A stretch of 64,000 bases of DNA from Acanthacorydalis orientalis. Lineage: Eukaryota; Arthropoda; Insecta; Megaloptera; Corydalidae. Where the stretch lies: assembly GCA_034766995.1 (NCBI GenBank), contig CM068317.1, forward strand, positions 28,275,001 to 28,339,000, read 5' to 3'. Below are positions 12,807 to 25,484 of the stretch, one piece after another. Position 1 is the first letter of the stretch. Every line of letters begins with the position of its first letter. The notes beneath the pieces were generated by a model, which saw nothing but the letters and a program-made list of their open reading frames with translations, was not told the DNA's origin and ran no database searches. Made by a program: the position numbers and the translations under genes.

Positions 12807-13629
12807 GGCACGTACGAGTTAATGAAAATTCATATACTCTTCATTTCAGAGATATAAAAGTAGTCTCCACATGTATCCACTTCTTGACGAGTATGAATAA
12901 TGTACGAAAAAATCTCTATGCCAGCGCAAAAAAAAACATTTTTCATTTCGCCCCTAACCTATTAATAACACAACGTGCTTGTTACATAAACGCTATCTCA
13001 CATCCGTAAGATAAACTTTCTTGACTATCACTACCTGTCTTTTATCCGAGTAGATAATTAACAAAAGCCATAATTAAGTCGAATCTTTGAATAAGCAAGA
13101 AAAAAGAGAACCGCATTTCGTGCTCTGTCAATTTTCATATAAATCTATCGATCTGCATTCAAAAGCTTCCTCATTATAAATTAATTACATGTTATGAAAA
13201 ATATGTCACGTTAAAAAAATAAACAATTTAAAAAAACCCTTAGAAATATTGTCGTATTAATGTTTTTCGTTATAAAAACTTTCTGTTGGATTAACAAGAA
13301 AAAAGAATGAAACGCCTGCACTCTTATCTAGATCGGCTGCCTTTAAAAATAACATCAAAGACACGCCGTGTTGAAAATTGTAGCGGCAAGTGGAAAATCT
13401 GATATTCCGAGTGGAAAGCAATTAAATTTTCAATTATCGTTGCCGTGAATTAATAGTACCACTCGGTGTGTCTGCTTTTATAGGACCATTAAATTTTATA
13501 TAAGAAATCTGATCTGAAAGTTTATAGCTGTGTGTTATGTTGGAATACAATATGGACATTATTCAAAGTGTGTCGTACGTATGCAGAGCTCGAACGTCAG
13601 GCTTCCCTGAGAGATCTTTGTATACTGAT

Positions 13630-13693
<64 letters not shown>

Positions 13694-14062
13694 GTATGTA
13701 TATGTATGTATATATGTATATGTATTCATATTTCATAAAATTTATTATTGACCCACTGCAGAATATTCGTAAAGTATATTCCATGACCTCTGATCCCTTC
13801 ATCTGGATTTTATCATCGAACATGTCTTCTATTATTGACTTCATTGAAATTTCAAATTTCTCTCTATATAACATATTTTGCCTTTTCATTTTTGATTTAT
13901 AGCTATACAATTTTTATGTTTTTTATAATTTCTTTTTCAGAAAATTATATAAATTAGTTTTTTTCTTCAAACATTGATTAATCTAATTATATAATCGTTT
14001 TTTAATTTATTATTATATACTAATGTTATATTTATACACACCAATAGGAATACAAACATGTA

Positions 14063-14105
<43 letters not shown>

Positions 14106-14744
14106 TACAAATCTGCTTTAAAATAAAATAAAACATGTTTGCACATCCATGAATAACCTCAGATAGATTTTTTTAATTACCGATGTATGCACTTAATCAT
14201 GATGTTTAACTTGAATAATACCTAATAAATACAGAGATAAATAATCAATTAAAAAAGTCATAAATTATAAAGAAAATTTAAATATAAAAACAAATCTCGT
14301 TGAAAATATTTTTCTATAAAGAAATATATCTTTATTAAAGCTTTTTGAAAATCGTGATAATTGAAAAATTCGATTAATATGGTTCGTTTTTACGTATAAT
14401 ATAGAATTTATCTTCTTTGATCGTTAGTATTCACTTTTGCTCGATTGAACCCAAAACCGAATTAGTTCATAACTTTATCAAAGTTGATCCAAAATAGCGA
14501 ACTTAATTTAAATTAAGTATCACGTTTATAGACATTAGAGAATTTCTAGAGAACTCATGTATAACATTTACTTATTTTCATTTTCTCTTGAGATATATAA
14601 GTTCTTTCGAATTCATACTTTGCTGATTTAATATAATAATAGAAATGTTGAATCATGTGTTCCCCATAAATATGAATTAAAACATAAAAGAAATATTTTT
14701 ATTTAGAAAAATTAAGAAATCTAAACATTAATTTACTTGAAAAA

Positions 14745-14778
<34 letters not shown>

Positions 14779-15130
14779 CTATCTATTATACATATATAAT
14801 AGATAGATAAATATGTATGTACAATTTTACATTAATATCATATAAGATTAAGAAACTCGTTTCGATTTTTATAGAATTACTATGGAATTTTATTTACACT
14901 TCTATGATGAAACCAATTTTTATAAGGTAATATCACACACATGATATTTTATCTACAGTTTCTTAAAAAATATGAGGTATTAATATTTCTTAATACTAAT
15001 TATTACTCATGTATAAAAGTTAACATAAATATTATGAAAAGTAATGAAGTAAAACTATTTGTCCGTTTTAAGAAAGCTATATTAAATTTTTTCTATTAAC
15101 TATTATATTAAAAATCATAATAAAGTAAAT
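12807..15130. other. Non-coding stretch with GC-richer patches
   Basis: No gene recognised. The patches at about 12830-13020 and 13290-13480 are richer in GC and free of microsatellites. The second contains two similar words (cggcaagtggaaaatc and ccgagtggaaagc) and may be a conserved element. TA tracts lie at 13632-13725, 14067-14101 and 14747-14775. Confidence 0.45.
13632..13725. repeat. (TA)n(TATG)n microsatellite
   Basis: TA dinucleotides to about 13686, then interrupted by TATG units. It generates spurious open frames of Tyr-Ile codons on both strands. Confidence 0.95.
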
Positions 15131-15135
15131 CATTT

Positions 15136-15516
15136 TTATGATGTAATTATACTTTTATAAAAATATCTCGATAACATTATTAACGATATAACTATTTTTC
15201 GGTTATTTTTCATTGTTTTCAATTTTAAAATATGTTTATTAAAAATATCATTGAATGTCCGTTTAATGTAATTAATTTTGAAGGTAGCAATTATGCCTTG
15301 ATCTAAAGGTTGGATCAAAGTTCAAGTAAGAATTTGCTTCATTTGATATATAATAAATACAATGAAAAATTATATAAAATGAAATCTATTTGACCGCGTA
15401 AAATGAGTTCGCGTAAATCAATACCGCGTATAAAAAGTGCAGCGTAAATAGAGGTGTAATTTTACAGGTAAAAAAAACTCGTGTAAAAAAAGTACCGCGT
15501 AAATTGAGGAACGGGT
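15136..15516 (-). mobile_element. pogo/Tigger-like transposon fragment
   Basis: On the minus strand 15318-15136 begins with IQPLDQGIIATFKINYIKR. This is the well-known motif around the final catalytic Asp of pogo/Tigger/jerky-type DDE transposases, usually LQPLDQGII. Upstream on the same strand (15380-15516) is a non-coding segment with repeated TTTACGCGG-like words, ending in CCCGTTCCTCAATTTACGCG, which looks like a Tigger-type terminal region. Most of the transposase is missing between the two, so this is a deleted or truncated copy. The 3' end is not defined. The coding fragment is AT-rich and ends in a non-homologous tail. Confidence 0.7.
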
Positions 15517-16591
15517 GTATATATATATATATGTATGTATATACATATGAGTATACATATATATTAATTTTTGCATTGAACCGAGGTACATCAATTCTGT
15601 CATAAATCAGTATATACTTAAAATGCTCCGCCTAAGCATTTAATAAACATACTAATGTTGATAAATCCACTTTATGAATATTAACCCCTCTTCAATCCCG
15701 TTTCATCTCGAAATTATAATGATTCTTACATAAATCACGTTCACTTTCACCGTAATCGCGAGAAGTGTCATCGCCATCGTTGAAATATCTTCTAATTCGA
15801 ACGCCTTGTATCAGCTGTCGACCATTTTATCAATAACTGCAATCGGCCGCGTTCGATTTTCAATTACCGCCGCGTTTTGTTTGAATTTAACACGGCAGTT
15901 CTGCTTTTTTTATATTCAAACTGTAGAGAATGTGAAGTTTTATGGATCGTTGCAAGTGATTGATGATAAAAATAATCAAATTGATTTTCGCATAGAGTTT
16001 TGATTAAATTTAGATAACAGTTTTAATAAAATATATCCGTCTGGTTCATTAGTTATGGAATTTTATTAAATTACATCGAATTAAAGATTATATTTTGGAT
16101 AATTGAAATTGAAATAAAATCGTTACAAACAGCATTTTCTTTTTGTTAAAATCATAAAAAAATATATTAATTTTTTTTATGACTCATACAATTTTTCGTG
16201 TATATTTAAATGCTCAATTTCGTCTCTTCACAAGAATTCCTACTAAAAACTGCTACAGAATTTTCATCTCAACAACATAAATGAAATAAATAATATATTC
16301 CCTATTTAAATTCAAAAAAAAAAACATGTACTTGTTTTCAAAATATAAATTTGACTTCGTAAAATATCTGCCTTTAATTCAACAATGTCAGATATCCATC
16401 AGCAGTTTTAAACGTTTTTCATCTTCACATATGTAAGCAATAAATTATGAATACGCTTTAGAATCTGCTGTTGCGCTGATGCGTTGGTTTGACATTTAAA
16501 TCCGTTAACCTTTTTCGACGCATTGAAACTTTTTTCAATTCACAGTTCTGTGTTGAAAATATATGATGTTTTTTCATATTATAATAAATAA

Positions 16592-16673
<82 letters not shown>

Positions 16674-17588
16674 GTATAGGTATGGATGTTGTCTGAATAA
16701 CTTTTATTTAAATTTTGACATCTAATATGAAATCCATAACTTTATGTACGAATTTATTTCACAATCTGATGTTTTCAAATTACTTTTGTTTTAATTAAAA
16801 TAAGCCATATTTTTCACAGAAAAACAAGCAATCTATTAAAAGAATTATTTTTCCTGGAAATAATATTAATCCGTTACCTAACATTACTTTCTTACCCCCC
16901 AAAACTTTATTCGAAAAATGCACTAATCAAATATGCTTACAAGATCAAAATAAACATGTTATCAAAAATATGCAAACAATGACAAATATTGAGATCGAAA
17001 TTTATTTCGTTTCAGTGTAAATTACTTCATTTAATTTCAAATATTTACATATTTGGAACATAGACGAGTGTGGATAATTTATTCTCGTTCATATACAACA
17101 AGTTTCATTCTTATCTTGCAAACAATTGTGTCGTAAATGTACGATTAAACCTACACTAATACTGTCAAAGTCGTCCATATCTCTATATTGGGTGAACGTG
17201 AGCCGGTTAACGCAGATATTGCATTAAAACAGTAAGTTCATTGTTGAGGCTTTTGTTTACGTTCATTAGGGACCACGCATTTATGCAAATTAACAACATG
17301 GCGACATCTAGCGTCGAATAATGGAATTAAGGGATGAGACCGAATGTCGTCGCGCACTCGTGCACCCGGTATGCAGGGGTTGTTAATCATAGCGGGGCGT
17401 GTACTTTTTCAGTCGGTCCTCGTGCCATCCGTACGACAATTTTGAATAATAGAGTAGTTCGTATCGTTAAACAATTAATTCCATTTAATATTTCACATCT
17501 TTCAATGCTCGATTTCTTCGTGACTTTCTGAAATGTTTCTTTGTTTGAGTTTTGTTTAAAAATATATTTTCCCTTGTTTTAAGTCCCT

Positions 17589-17593
<5 letters not shown>
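15517..17593. other. Non-coding stretch with GC-richer patches
   Basis: No gene recognised. About 15690-15960 and 17150-17530 are GC-richer non-coding patches. The second contains words such as atggcgacatctagcg but no splice-flanked conserved frame. They are candidates for conserved regulatory DNA, or for untranslated first exons of the downstream transporter, but neither can be shown here. A TA tract lies at 16594-16677. Confidence 0.4.
16594..16677. repeat. (TA)n microsatellite
   Basis: Perfect TA to about 16663, ending with two TATG interruptions. Confidence 0.96.

Positions 17594-17650
<57 letters not shown>
17594..17650. repeat. (TA)n microsatellite at a mariner insertion point
   Basis: Perfect TA run ending exactly at the terminal repeat of the mariner at 17651. 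The element probably inserted at one of these TA dinucleotides. Confidence 0.96.
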
Positions 17651-17653
<3 letters not shown>

Positions 17654-18925
17654 TTCAGTACAAAAGTTTGTATAAGATTTGAAATTGAAACTCAGGCGAT
17701 TATTTTTCGCAGAAAACGCTTTTATTAAACAATTATATATTTACAATCGTTTTCTACAATCATTTTCTAACGCTCAGGCAAATGTTGAATTTCTCGTCCG
17801 TAAAATCTGCTCGGTTTTTCGGAAAAAAAGGTGGTAAGATGGTCTTTGACAGTATCCATGATATCAAATTTTTTACCGTTTAAATTGTTCTACAGCGACC
17901 GAAACAAATGATAACCCGAAGATGCAATGTCCTGAGAATACGGTGGAGTGATATAATTTCCCATTTCAATTGCTTCAGTTTTTGCAGTCAGTTTTGCTGT
18001 ATATGGTTTTACGTTGTCGTGGTGGAAGATGACTCCCTTGAGATTAGCCAAAATCTGATTTTTTTAATAACTGTTTTCAGTTTGATTAAGTATTTGAAGT
18101 TTTTCTCCTTAGTAATCGTTTAGCCTCGTGAGAACAGCTCAAAATAAACAACGCCTTTGCAATCCTACTAAACACAAAGCAACACCTTCAGCGGATGTAA
18201 TCCAGCTTTGGAGACTGGTTCTGCCCCCTTCATTTGCTTTTTTCCAAGTTCGTCTGCGTTGAACGTTATTTTACAGGATCCATTTTTCATCGCCAGTCAC
18301 CAATCGATCCAAAAAAGGCTCTCTGTTGAAGCGCCCAAGCAAACAAACTGCCGAATGGATGCGATCAAACTTATTTTTTCAGACAACGAGTGCGGCCCCC
18401 ACGTATCGAGCTTCAATGTAAACCCCAGTTTCTTTCAATACCAAAATGCAGTCGATCTGTTAACGTTGAGTGTCTCGGCAACCACTTCCGTCGAAATTCA
18501 TGAGTTATTCTCAACTAAAGGGCTCACAACATCATCGTCGATCTCAGTATACCGTCTAGAGCAAGGTTGATCTTCAAGGTTAAAATCACCATGACAAAAT
18601 TTAGCAAACCATTTTTTCACAGTTGTAAGTGATGGTGCATAATCCAAATAAACCTCCCAAATATGTATCGTTACCACGCCAATAGTTACTCCTTTCCGAA
18701 ACTCGTACAACGTAACGTAACGAAAGTGTATTTTTTCGTTGTCCATTTAACATTTTTTTCTTTCGAACAAATCGAATTGAAACAAATGCATCAGATACTC
18801 AAATAACAGCTGTGACTCTCACCTTTCAAACGATATATAATATGAATACATTTTAATCACGTGCACCACCATGCGGCACTCTTAGACCACCTATTGAATC
18901 GTATACGAACTTTTAACAGATTCAA
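17651..18925 (-). mobile_element. Full-length, inactivated mariner (about 1275 bp)
   Basis: The terminal repeats are TTGGTTCAGTACAAAAGTTT at the left and, inverted, TTGAATCTGTTAAAAGTTCG at the right; both continue with GTATA. TA lies outside each end. The minus strand carries a nearly complete Mos1-like transposase. It starts at 18746 (MDNEKIHFRYVTLYEFRKGV, then VKKWFAKFCHGDFNLEDQP), breaks at a stop near 18500, and continues in pieces. The first catalytic Asp is kept in TGDEKWIL (Asp codon 18289-18291) and the second in HHDN (18016-18018). The third is lost: the YHLF motif reads SSGYHLF, with GGT at 17914-17916 where Asp is expected. With stops and frameshifts as well, it cannot be active. 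Confidence 0.9.
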
Positions 18926-20072
18926 TATATATGATGAAGTATGACTAGTGGTTCTCAAAATAAATCAATGATTTCAGACCACACAAATAATCTCAAAAAG
19001 ATGTATGTTAAAAATAACATGAAGATTTATCTTTTAATTATGTTTATTTTCATCATTACACTTGTTTATTACCGTTAAGAACAGTTTCAACTCAATCTCA
19101 ATCTTCAAACTTCAGTCTCAATCAGAGTCTGATGAATATAACTTTACTACATTTAAACTTAATAGAATAATTCAATTTCTATCGTGAGACTATATAGAAA
19201 TATTTGGCGGAAAAAGGGAGTAGCGCTGATTCTAATAATTGTAACAATCAAGAAGGACAGCATCCCACAAAAAACAAAATAAAAAATTACTTCGAAGAAA
19301 GTCCAAAAAAAACATCTAGAAAATAAAAGAGAAAGAATGGTCGACAAAAATTATTAACTAAAATTAAATAAATAAACACTCGAGAAAAAACAATAAAGTA
19401 AATACATAGAAAATACTCTAGAAATATAAAAAATACACTGAATAGTGACGTTTTATAAACAATAAATCAGTGCATAAACAATAATATGAAAATTAACCAC
19501 ACGGAAAGTGCTATCTGTAAAATATAATACTTAAATTCAAGAATTAAATACACGATTCAATTTAGAGAAAATATTTTTTTCTATGCATAGCGCTCTGAAG
19601 TTAATGGGATCACCATCAAAATATACATAAACAATAATCAATTATTGTACATTTTGGTGCGAACCATTTTTTATTGTTTGTAGGATTTGTAAAAATTCAA
19701 ACATTCATTTTACAGGAAATTACTCTTGCTTAACGTTATTCCGTTAACACAGTTGTAAATTAAAAGTAAATTAAAAGCTACAAAATTTACACGATACAAA
19801 TATAATTTATGGACTTTAAAGTACAAGCAACTGAGCCAACATCCGATTATCAATTATGGACTGAAAAGTGCTGTAATTTCTATTAATATTAATATAATAA
19901 TTACAGATTTCAGTGCATAATTAAATCATAGTCAACAGAAGTGCAAAGTTTTTTAATAGAATCTATTTACTTGTTTTTAATTACGACTTATATTGAAATA
20001 AATTAAGATAAAACAAAATTGAGACAATAATTTTTTTCGAAAAGCATAAACCAATTAAATATTTTTTTTCAG
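18926..20072. other. Non-coding stretch before the first visible transporter exon
   Basis: No gene recognised. Sequence is AT-rich with weak internal similarity (aactcaatctcaatct and similar words near 19090-19130). It probably belongs to the intron preceding the transporter exon at 20073. Confidence 0.45.
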
Positions 20073-20471
20073 CATGGATGGGAGCATTATGCTTATGTAC
20101 ATCATTCCTTTTTTCACCTTTAATCGTAGCAATTTGTCGAAGAAAATCAACAAGACTGACAGCAGTTTTAGGTAAAAATGAATAATTATTTATCATAATG
20201 AACACTTCTGAACGGATTATCGTACATTTAAAATTAATTACCATATAAATTTAATTTCATTGTAAATTATTTATATAATCAGAAATATTATATATTTCTT
20301 ATATATTTTAAATCGTTTCTATAACGAAAACTTTTCTTGATGAAAATATAATCTCTGCCAAGAAAATAAATTAAAAAATTGATTTTTAAGACAACTTATT
20401 ATTTTTAATTAACGTTTATTTTATGATATACTAAAATATGTTTACTTTTGAAATTTAAAAAGAATATTAGA

Positions 20472-20523
<52 letters not shown>

Positions 20524-23500
20524 CATTTTTTTAAATAATCAATTTTTCATTCTAAAATTAAATTAAATATCTATTTAATAATCAATTTCTTTCCATTTAA
20601 AAAATATATTGCTTTTAGAATATTATGATAAATCCGAAATATTTAACTAAATTTTTATCATTTATGTAAAAAAAAATATTCAAACTATTGTTATTAAATT
20701 AAATCCATATTTTGTTAAATCGTAATGTATGGTTATTATTTGAAACCAATATGTGAATATTTACAAAAACTAAGACTTACCAACTTGACATTTTATTACA
20801 ATCCTAATGTCTTTCTATAACACAACAATTAATAAATCTTTTGTCATCGAACAGTATTTTCAATTGATATTAAAAATGTATTCAAAATAATTTACCGGAT
20901 ATATTTTTAATCTAAAGGAAATTATAAAATATTGATATCACTAATAAATGTTGTATTTTTAAGGTGGTCTAGTAATGGCACTTGCTTGTTTATTCACATC
21001 ATTTGCTGTTCAATATCACCAAGCGCTCTTAAGTTACGGCGTTGTACTCGGCGCAGGCGCTGGCATCGTTCGTGATACATCTGGATTAGTTTTGGCGCAC
21101 TATTTCAAAAAACGCCGCGAATTCGTCGAAATGGTTGTACAGGCCGGCACTGGAGTTGGTGTAGCATTATTTTCTGTCATGTACAAAGAAGCAGTGGGGT
21201 GTGTATACTTTTTATCGTATAATATTTTTCAAAAAAAAACTAGAAAACAATATTCACTTTTCTATTCATTGTATATCCATTAAAATATTTTACAATAATA
21301 TTTTTCTGTTAACTAAAAAATTAGGCATTCGTTATTTTTCGTTAATAATTAACTTACGCACCAGCCTCGTGGTAATAACATTAAAAATAATACATTTGAA
21401 ACGACAAAGTTACAAACACAATAGTTTGTTCATCTCACGATGATAACAATAGAAGTGCTAGGAAAATAATAAATTAGTAGCCACGTCGTCGAATATTAGT
21501 TTCGAACATAATTTTCTTTTACAGGAAACTGGGCTGGAGATTAGGTCTCCAAGCAGTGACGGGCCTACTCATTGTCGCGTTCTTCCTCGGCATTGTGTAC
21601 AGACCGGCGAGCCTTTATCATCCACAAAGGAGAGCTATTATGCATCTAAAGAATCAAAGAAAGAAAGTACGGCGGTAATTCGAATGTTTTATTCATTTCT
21701 CCGTGTCATTTTTCACGTATTGTCTATCGTGTGCGATTGTTTAGGTGAAAGAGAAGAAGACGCACATCAGGGTGAAGAAGCCGCCGCTGTTCGACTTTTC
21801 GCCACTGCGTAGTCGGGCGCTACGCACATTACTTGCGGCGTCGGCCACCGCTGCTCTGGGTATTTACACCCCTGTGTTCTATTTAGTAAGTTTATCAATT
21901 TTTATTGAATGGTGTTGACACACACCTTAAGTTGTACGCTTTGTTAAGCAAAAAAATCATTAATAGTTAGGTCATGATTCACAGTACAAAATAAAATAGA
22001 TCAACAATATATCATATAAAGAAAAAAATTGTAAAATCATTGCCGTTTAACGATAATATCACTTAAAATAAACACTGGTTATAATTATGAACTTTTTCTC
22101 AAAGAAAATCAGTATCATTCTGCACGTTCCTTAACAGTGGCCACACCAAAAGCATCGTTTAGTTTACGAATAGTTTCTGCTGCTTTACCACCCATTTTGA
22201 ACTCATGTAAAAAAAGCTATTATTTGCTTTTTTTTAATCTTTAATTCAATAACCCAACTTGAAGGAAAATTAATAATAAAATCAAAATCTATTTTACCAA
22301 AATACAGACCGAAAAATATACTTTAAATTGATATTAACATGAACACGATGAAATAATACTTTCACTGAAAAAAAATCATGTTAGAATTCAAAAACAAAAA
22401 CCGCAATTATTTTTCTATCAATCTTATACCAAAAATCAATTGGTCTTGATAAGTTAATAGTTAAATTTGACGTAATATATAATGTTAATCAAGTATTAAG
22501 TACACATATTTTTATTATGAATATAAATAAAGCTAGTATACTTCTTTATTATTTAGAAAGAAATATTATAATTCTATCTTAAATTAAACCACGAATTGTT
22601 ACATATTTCACAATTTACTCTGAGTTCTTAATAATAAAAATTTTTAGCATTTCTACTGAAAATCTGCATATCTTGTGGAGTTTTTAAACAATTTACATTT
22701 TACATAAATAGATGTTCAGCATGTTAATAATACAAATTAATTTTACAGGCACTTCAAGGTTATAACGAAGGACTCGAAGATAGTGCACTTGTTTTACTAC
22801 AAACATTTTTAGGATTTGCGATTGCTCTAGGCTGTGTTTGTTTTGGACTAGTAACTGTAAGACCAAGTTCACAATGTCTCATTAGTAGGCAGTATTTATG
22901 CCAAGCTGCTATGGTAGGAATAGGTATGTATTTCACTATTAATAGATTTTTATTCGACTTTTACAGAAACGACTAATTTTTTTTTAGTAATCAATCACTA
23001 AAAATCTCGAATCTAATGTTCGATTCATGATTTTGATTTTTAAGTTTTAATTATTAAATTAATCGATTAATTTATTGATTGATGAAATACGATAATTTTT
23101 GTTTGAAGTGCAACCAGTTTAGTCAAGAAATAAAATAAATATTAAACTTCATAGTCTCAAACAATATATTTGAACAGGACGGAACAAACTGAACATATAC
23201 TGTATACTTTAATAAAACAGAACAACATATATTATCCTCATTAATTGTCCTCATTATCCACGAATTAATATTTGGACTTATTGTAATCACTTACAGTTAT
23301 ATTACAGATATTTGTACTCGTATACTAGAACTAATAAAAGATATTACTGTTCTAGACTGCCAAATTAAAAAAATTAACTCCCGCATTTATTTTTTTATGA
23401 AACAAATTAGTTTAGATATTAAATAACCTTTTTAATGTTAAACGAATCTGTTGGAATATTTCTTATTCATTCTTTGTTATACCAACGACATGTCTCTCCA

Positions 23501-25039
23501 AAAGAGTATGTATTAAAATACTCCTTGATTGTAAAACCATTGAATAAATTTTAAATCACTATAAGTAGATAAAGATATGAACTATTTCAAGATAATTAGT
23601 GATAGTATACGTATCTTAGTCTTATCACCATCTATAAACTACTCTGGTATAATTCTACTTAATGGAACGCTTTATTTCGAAAGGTGTGTTAAATATTAAT
23701 TTTAAAAGATTGACTTGTTTCCGCATTTTGTATTTTCCTTTTTACATAACAACAAAATTGGGAAATATTCGAATTCGTTAATTGATTCTAGCATTCGAAT
23801 CTTCACATTAAGTTATTCGAATAATCAAAAGATTAGATTTTGAATCGATTATTCCTAATTAACGACCTATTGCACTATTGGTTTTTATATATTTATAATA
23901 TGAAAAGCGTATCTTTATGAGAAATACATACAAAAATAATAAAAATATTAATATAAATTAAAATGTTAACATCTATTTCAATATTGGAACTGAAACAATT
24001 CGACAAATGTATAGTAATAACTAAATTATTCCAAGTCATTATAGTTCATAAAAAAAATAGTACCATTTGAATTAATAAAATTACTCTTGATTCGCACGAC
24101 TAGAAGATGTTTTTTGTGATATGTATTTAATTTAAGTCATGAAAATTATTCATTCCGATTATGTGTAAACAAAAGTGTACAATGTCAGTTTATAACACAA
24201 AATGTTCTTTTCCAGGTATATCGCTTCTCGCTTTGAGCACTGTACAAGGATATCACGGTTACGTATTATTTGTATGTCTGTACGGAATGTGTTTAGGTGG
24301 ATTTATGTATTCAGTAAAAATGTTTACTCTGGAACGCGTACGCGCGCGCCATTTCACCAAAGCGTGGGGTTTTGTTCAGGGTGCAGAGTCGATACCGATC
24401 TTAATAGGGGTTCCAATAACCGGATACATAAATCAGACGAGTCCGAAAGCGGGCTACTATTTCAGTTTCGTGTTCACAATGATTGGCGCTGGCTTATTGT
24501 TTTTCGTCGGTTACGGGAAGAAAACCGAACACAACAGTTCGTTCAATTCGAATCTAACATTGCCCGCGAACGAATGCATATGCCCGGGTATGTCGCCACA
24601 ATACACACATGATTACAATAGATATAGTAGTTATCCATCGAACCATTTTATACAAGCTTCGAACCATTTCTCTCCGGGCGCAAACCATTACGAGAGAATA
24701 ATGAACCAATATAATAATCAAATACCGAATCATTTTAATAGAGATCGCCACCATCGACATTCATTCCGCGTTATACGTGACGGAAGTCATTTTCACCCTA
24801 ACGACCGTTTGCATAAAAGTCTTTCATATGCGGCACATATGGATTTTCCTGACCCGCCTGTACACTGTATTACTAATCAAGCCGATTTCATGAACTGTAA
24901 TCAATATTTCAAACCGACACTAAGGACTTCTAAAAGTGTTCCCGAAGGATTAGCACGCTGGGATAATACGTGGGGATCATATAGAAGACCTGTCATTCGC
25001 GATGTACAGGTCATAGAACAAATTACGACTTCCGTTTAG
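20073..25039 (+). CDS. SLC16-like (monocarboxylate transporter family) MFS protein, 3' six exons
   Basis: Exons read from splice consensus and phase: 20073-20171, 20964-21198, 21525-21666, 21745-21885, 22749-22923 and 24216-25039, about 538 codons. The product is a multi-pass plasma-membrane transporter of the SLC16/MCT group; the substrate cannot be told. Visible are AWMGALCLCTSF (second membrane segment), the loop ICRRKSTRLTAVLGG, VVLGAGAGIVRDTSGLVLAH, a central basic loop (LKNQRKK, VKEKKTHIRVKK), and the second bundle with GMCLGGFMYSVKMFTLERV and FVQGAESIPILIGVPITGY. The first exon starts in codon phase 1, so an upstream exon with the usual PDGGWGW first segment must exist. I do not see it in 20 kb, so it lies before the window or in unscanned intron. 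The last ~160 residues are a cytosolic tail rich in Asn, His and Tyr with repeated SNHF/ANHY/PNHF units. Intron 4 contains a mariner fragment. The exact paralogue is unknown. Confidence 0.9.
20472..20521. repeat. (TA)n microsatellite in transporter intron
   Basis: Perfect TA run inside the first visible intron of the transporter gene. Confidence 0.96.
22108..22426 (-). mobile_element. Truncated Hsmar1-like mariner (copy D) in an intron
   Basis: Right end reads inverted as TAAGATTGATAGAAAAATAA, followed by TA (22427-22428). On the minus strand it retains the 5' untranslated part and the start of the transposase DNA-binding region (AETIRKLNDAF-like residues), broken by frameshifts. It stops near 22108 with no left terminal repeat, so it is truncated at its 3' end. 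It lies in transporter intron 21886-22748, opposite to the gene. Confidence 0.82.
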
Positions 25040-25208
25040 GAATAATAATTGAAACTTAATTGATAACATTGTTGTTAGTGTTCATATTTCCTATTTATTT
25101 TTTTAATATATTGAATTACATAGATTTTCAGATCATAATCTAAACGTATATTTCATTTTTGCATGGAAATCAAATGTAACAAAATTTATCATATACATTT
25201 AATATAAA

Positions 25209-25214
25209 AATAAA
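25209..25214 (+). terminator. Candidate poly(A) signal of the transporter gene
   Basis: AATAAA 170 bp after the transporter stop codon. In such AT-rich DNA the hexamer also arises by chance, so the position is only suggestive. Confidence 0.4.
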
Positions 25215-25421
25215 TTTTCAAATTATTTATAAAAATATACACAGGTAGGTTTTATTCGACACAATTTTTAATCTATCACGAATATTTTTTTATCATATTT
25301 AATAAATCTGATAGTATATTAGTACTTAGACATTTTTATCAATACGTTTTATAACTATATAATCAAGATTTTATATTTAAGCAAATGCAAATAATATATA
25401 TGTATACATATATACTTACAT

Positions 25422-25422
<1 letters not shown>

Positions 25423-25482
<60 letters not shown>
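25423..25482. repeat. (TA)n microsatellite
   Basis: About 30 perfect TA units. Confidence 0.96.

Positions 25483-25484
<2 letters not shown>

Noticed and set aside
13563..13910. Long frames rich in Tyr and Ile across TA tracts (also near 1728, 31614, 42047, 47558 and 54865)
   Set aside because: They are translations of (TA)n repeats and have no other support.
18208..18570. 120-codon plus-strand frame
   Set aside because: It is antisense to the mariner transposase of 17651-18925.
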